Positions 61,911 through 64,000 of a stretch of 64,000 nt of DNA are shown piece by piece. The DNA is taken from NCBI GenBank assembly GCA_019321725.1, contig CM033124.1, positions 11,222,001-11,286,000 of the forward strand, read 5' to 3'. The notes under the pieces were generated by a model. The model was not told where the DNA came from and did no database searches. It saw nothing but the letters and a program-made list of their open reading frames with translations. Source of the DNA: Paulownia fortunei (taxonomy: Eukaryota > Streptophyta > Magnoliopsida > Lamiales > Paulowniaceae). A program made the translations under genes and the position numbers. Position 1 is the stretch's first letter. Every line of letters begins with the position of its first letter.

Positions 61911-64000
61911 GATACATATTTTGATGGAAAACAGGTCTTCTGCAATGTTGATGGTAATTATATTATTTTTTGTGTTGTTTTTATGGTGTCATGTTAATCT
62001 TATTTAGGTTTGTCTGCATTAAATATGAAATACTAAAAGGAAAAAACACATTATATATTTAATTTAACAAATAAGCTTCTATTGATTGAAATGAAGAAGA
62101 TTTAAGTACAATTATTCTAATCAACTTCAATATTTTAAGCAACCACAAAAACAAAAACAGTCATACATAATGCTTTAATCATTCCTTAATTTGGCTCTAA
62201 TTCCTTAATTTTTTTTATGTCAATTCTTGGCAAATGGATCGCACTTCTGCAAAAACTTTTCTCCACCCAGCTTTGTTGGACTGATCCTTCTTCCACTCAG
62301 GCTTTTGCAGTGAGGTTGATTATGAAAGTTTGCAATAAAGTTTGATTATGAAAGTTGGAGGGTTCAACCAACAAAAGTGTACATTGGTTTGTTCTACAGT
62401 TGCAAAACAATTTGCCATCAATTTCTTTTGTTGGACCAACAACCGTAATAGTAGCATTTTTTTATTTTTTTTTTGTAAAATGCCACTTAGGGTCTTGTAC
62501 CACAAATCAAGTATTTCATTCTTTCCTAGAAGTAGAATTTGCTTCACATTATAACCCAAAAAAATTAAAAAAAATAATAATAATACAAAAATTATGTTCA
62601 AGAAAAATTTTAAATTTAAAAGTGAGATTCTTACCTATATGTGCGAGTGTGAGGCAATTCAAGCTTTTTTCACTGCAGAAACATTGAAACTTAAGTGGAG
62701 ACTACCCTCTAATAAATGTAAAACATAAAATCAGCATATTAGTACTTGTACTTTAGGATGAAAGAAGTAAAAAAATCTTCTTGTTTTGCACTCCCAACTT
62801 ATCATCCCTGTTAATTTGTGATGGAATGAAGATCTAGAGCAAGGTCTCTGAAAAATACGAGGGGATTTAGACCATTTTTTAAGTAGAAGGTATTTTGCAA
62901 TTTTGGTGTTAAATAGGGGCAAATTTTCTAATATTTGAAATATGAAAACATCCTGCAAACTAAAAGGGTATGTGGGTGAGTGTATAAGCTAATTAAAATT
63001 TTATTATAAAATATTTGACAGTAAATAAGATGTTCTAAAATGTTTGACAAATTTTTTCAAAAATGTGATTAAAAACTCCCAAAATAATATATTAAAATCT
63101 TATAAGTTACTTTAAAAATAAGTGAAGTCAATTTTTTATTTTGCTTGTTGATGATTTGGAAAAATACTTTGGGAAGATATGTAAATGTATTGGAGAATAT
63201 GTAGTATATTTTATTTTATTTTGAAAATTGTTGATTATGTATTTTAGAAGAAAGTTATGTTTGATTTTATTTTGGGAGGGATAATTTATAATATGAATTG
63301 ATTGAAAGATGTAAATATATATTATTGATATAATGATTTAAATATGTATAGAAATATATAATAATATAAATATATATAAATATCTAACAATTGAAATATA
63401 TATATGTTGGGGAATGTGTAGGATGTTTTGAAAATATTTAAGTGGAAGAGAAAAAGCATTTCGGAGGGAAAATAATATTAAATATTTAATTTTATTTTGA
63501 GAAAATGAAAATTATTTCTGAGGAAAAAAAAACAACACATGGCCCAAAAAATTCTAATTTAATTTAAAAATATTTAACAAGTTCGGTCCTATTAAACCAG
63601 TCATTACACGAGTCTGATTTTCCTCTTAAAATATGGCATAAGACCCATTGGGGATAGAAAAAAATTAGAAAAAATTGGTAATCCAGATGAACCGATGGTC
63701 CCACTTCGGCAAGTTTTCAACTTGTTTATCTTGTTCACAAAAACAGAAAGAAAAATGGCTTTAAGTTTTCAACCAAAGCCATCCATCCCCCATTCTGTAT
63801 GTTCTTAGACATTTTTTTCCCGTTCACAAAATTACAGCTTTTCTTACCTTTCTTCTCCACCAGTCTCGACTTTAGACTTCAGCCCTTCTACTTTTCAACG
63901 ACCATCTTCTCCACCAGTAATCGGCTTCAAGCTTTTCTTTTCTTTTTTTTTTGTTAAGAGGCTTCTCCTTTGAGGCAGTTATTCTTATTAAATGTTAGGA
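61911..64000. other. Intergenic DNA to the end of the window, no gene seen
   Basis: AT-rich sequence with a short tandem duplication near 62316-62356 (gattatgaaagtttg units). The last 350 bp is more C- and T-rich and repeats cttctccacca twice (about 63852-63862 and 63905-63915), which could be the 5' part of a gene or LTR continuing outside the window. Confidence 0.5.

Noticed and set aside
1..64000. CRISPR arrays, operons, rRNA or tRNA genes
   Set aside because: No regularly spaced repeats, no ribosomal RNA text and no complete cloverleaf were seen; the window is plant nuclear DNA. A tRNA scan would be decisive for small tRNA genes.

Overview
This is a nuclear segment of a flowering plant. 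The genes are split by GT-AG introns, the intergenic DNA is very AT-rich, and plant-type transposons fill much of it. Protein sequences look eudicot, possibly asterid; I cannot name the species. Nothing suggests a bacterial, organellar or viral origin, and I found no new multi-gene system.

Four host genes can be reconstructed exon by exon. (1) An 11-exon RCC1-repeat protein, + strand, 11160-18101, 474 aa, behind a GC-rich promoter carrying a cluster of ACGT/G-box cores and a perfect heat-shock element. (2) A wall-associated-kinase-like receptor kinase (WAKL), + strand, 21970-25452, three exons, intact except for an apparent one-base frameshift just after the signal peptide. (3) GDP-mannose pyrophosphorylase (mannose-1-phosphate guanylyltransferase, CYT1/VTC1 type), + strand, four coding exons 33717-35485, exactly 361 aa, probably with a long 5'-UTR intron. 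(4) A CASP-like membrane protein of the 5B group, - strand, three exons 44540-38674, 154 aa, with a 4.4 kb second intron. These genes do not form a pathway; they are ordinary neighbours, each with its own promoter.

The rest is largely transposon-derived. 4685-7204 is a solo LTR with a perfect 5-bp target duplication. 49147-50478 is a hAT-like non-autonomous element with an 8-bp duplication (7/8). 53122-61905 is an almost complete Ty1/copia retrotransposon with two nearly identical 1.36 kb LTRs and a 5-bp duplication, but at least three frameshifts in gag-pol and an unusual 1.9 kb leader containing a GC-rich repeat island. Smaller pieces include a LINE reverse-transcriptase remnant (26650-27200), a likely tRNA-derived SINE (27395-27665), MITE-like elements (14420-14799 in an RCC1 intron; 29605-30300; 8195-8990; 2545-2985) and an unnamed AT-rich repeat family present four times (435-640, 10085-10315, 20770-20990, 36535-36815).

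Exon boundaries come from reading splice sites and keeping phase, with protein-family resemblance recalled rather than searched. UTR limits, promoter function and TE family names are inference.
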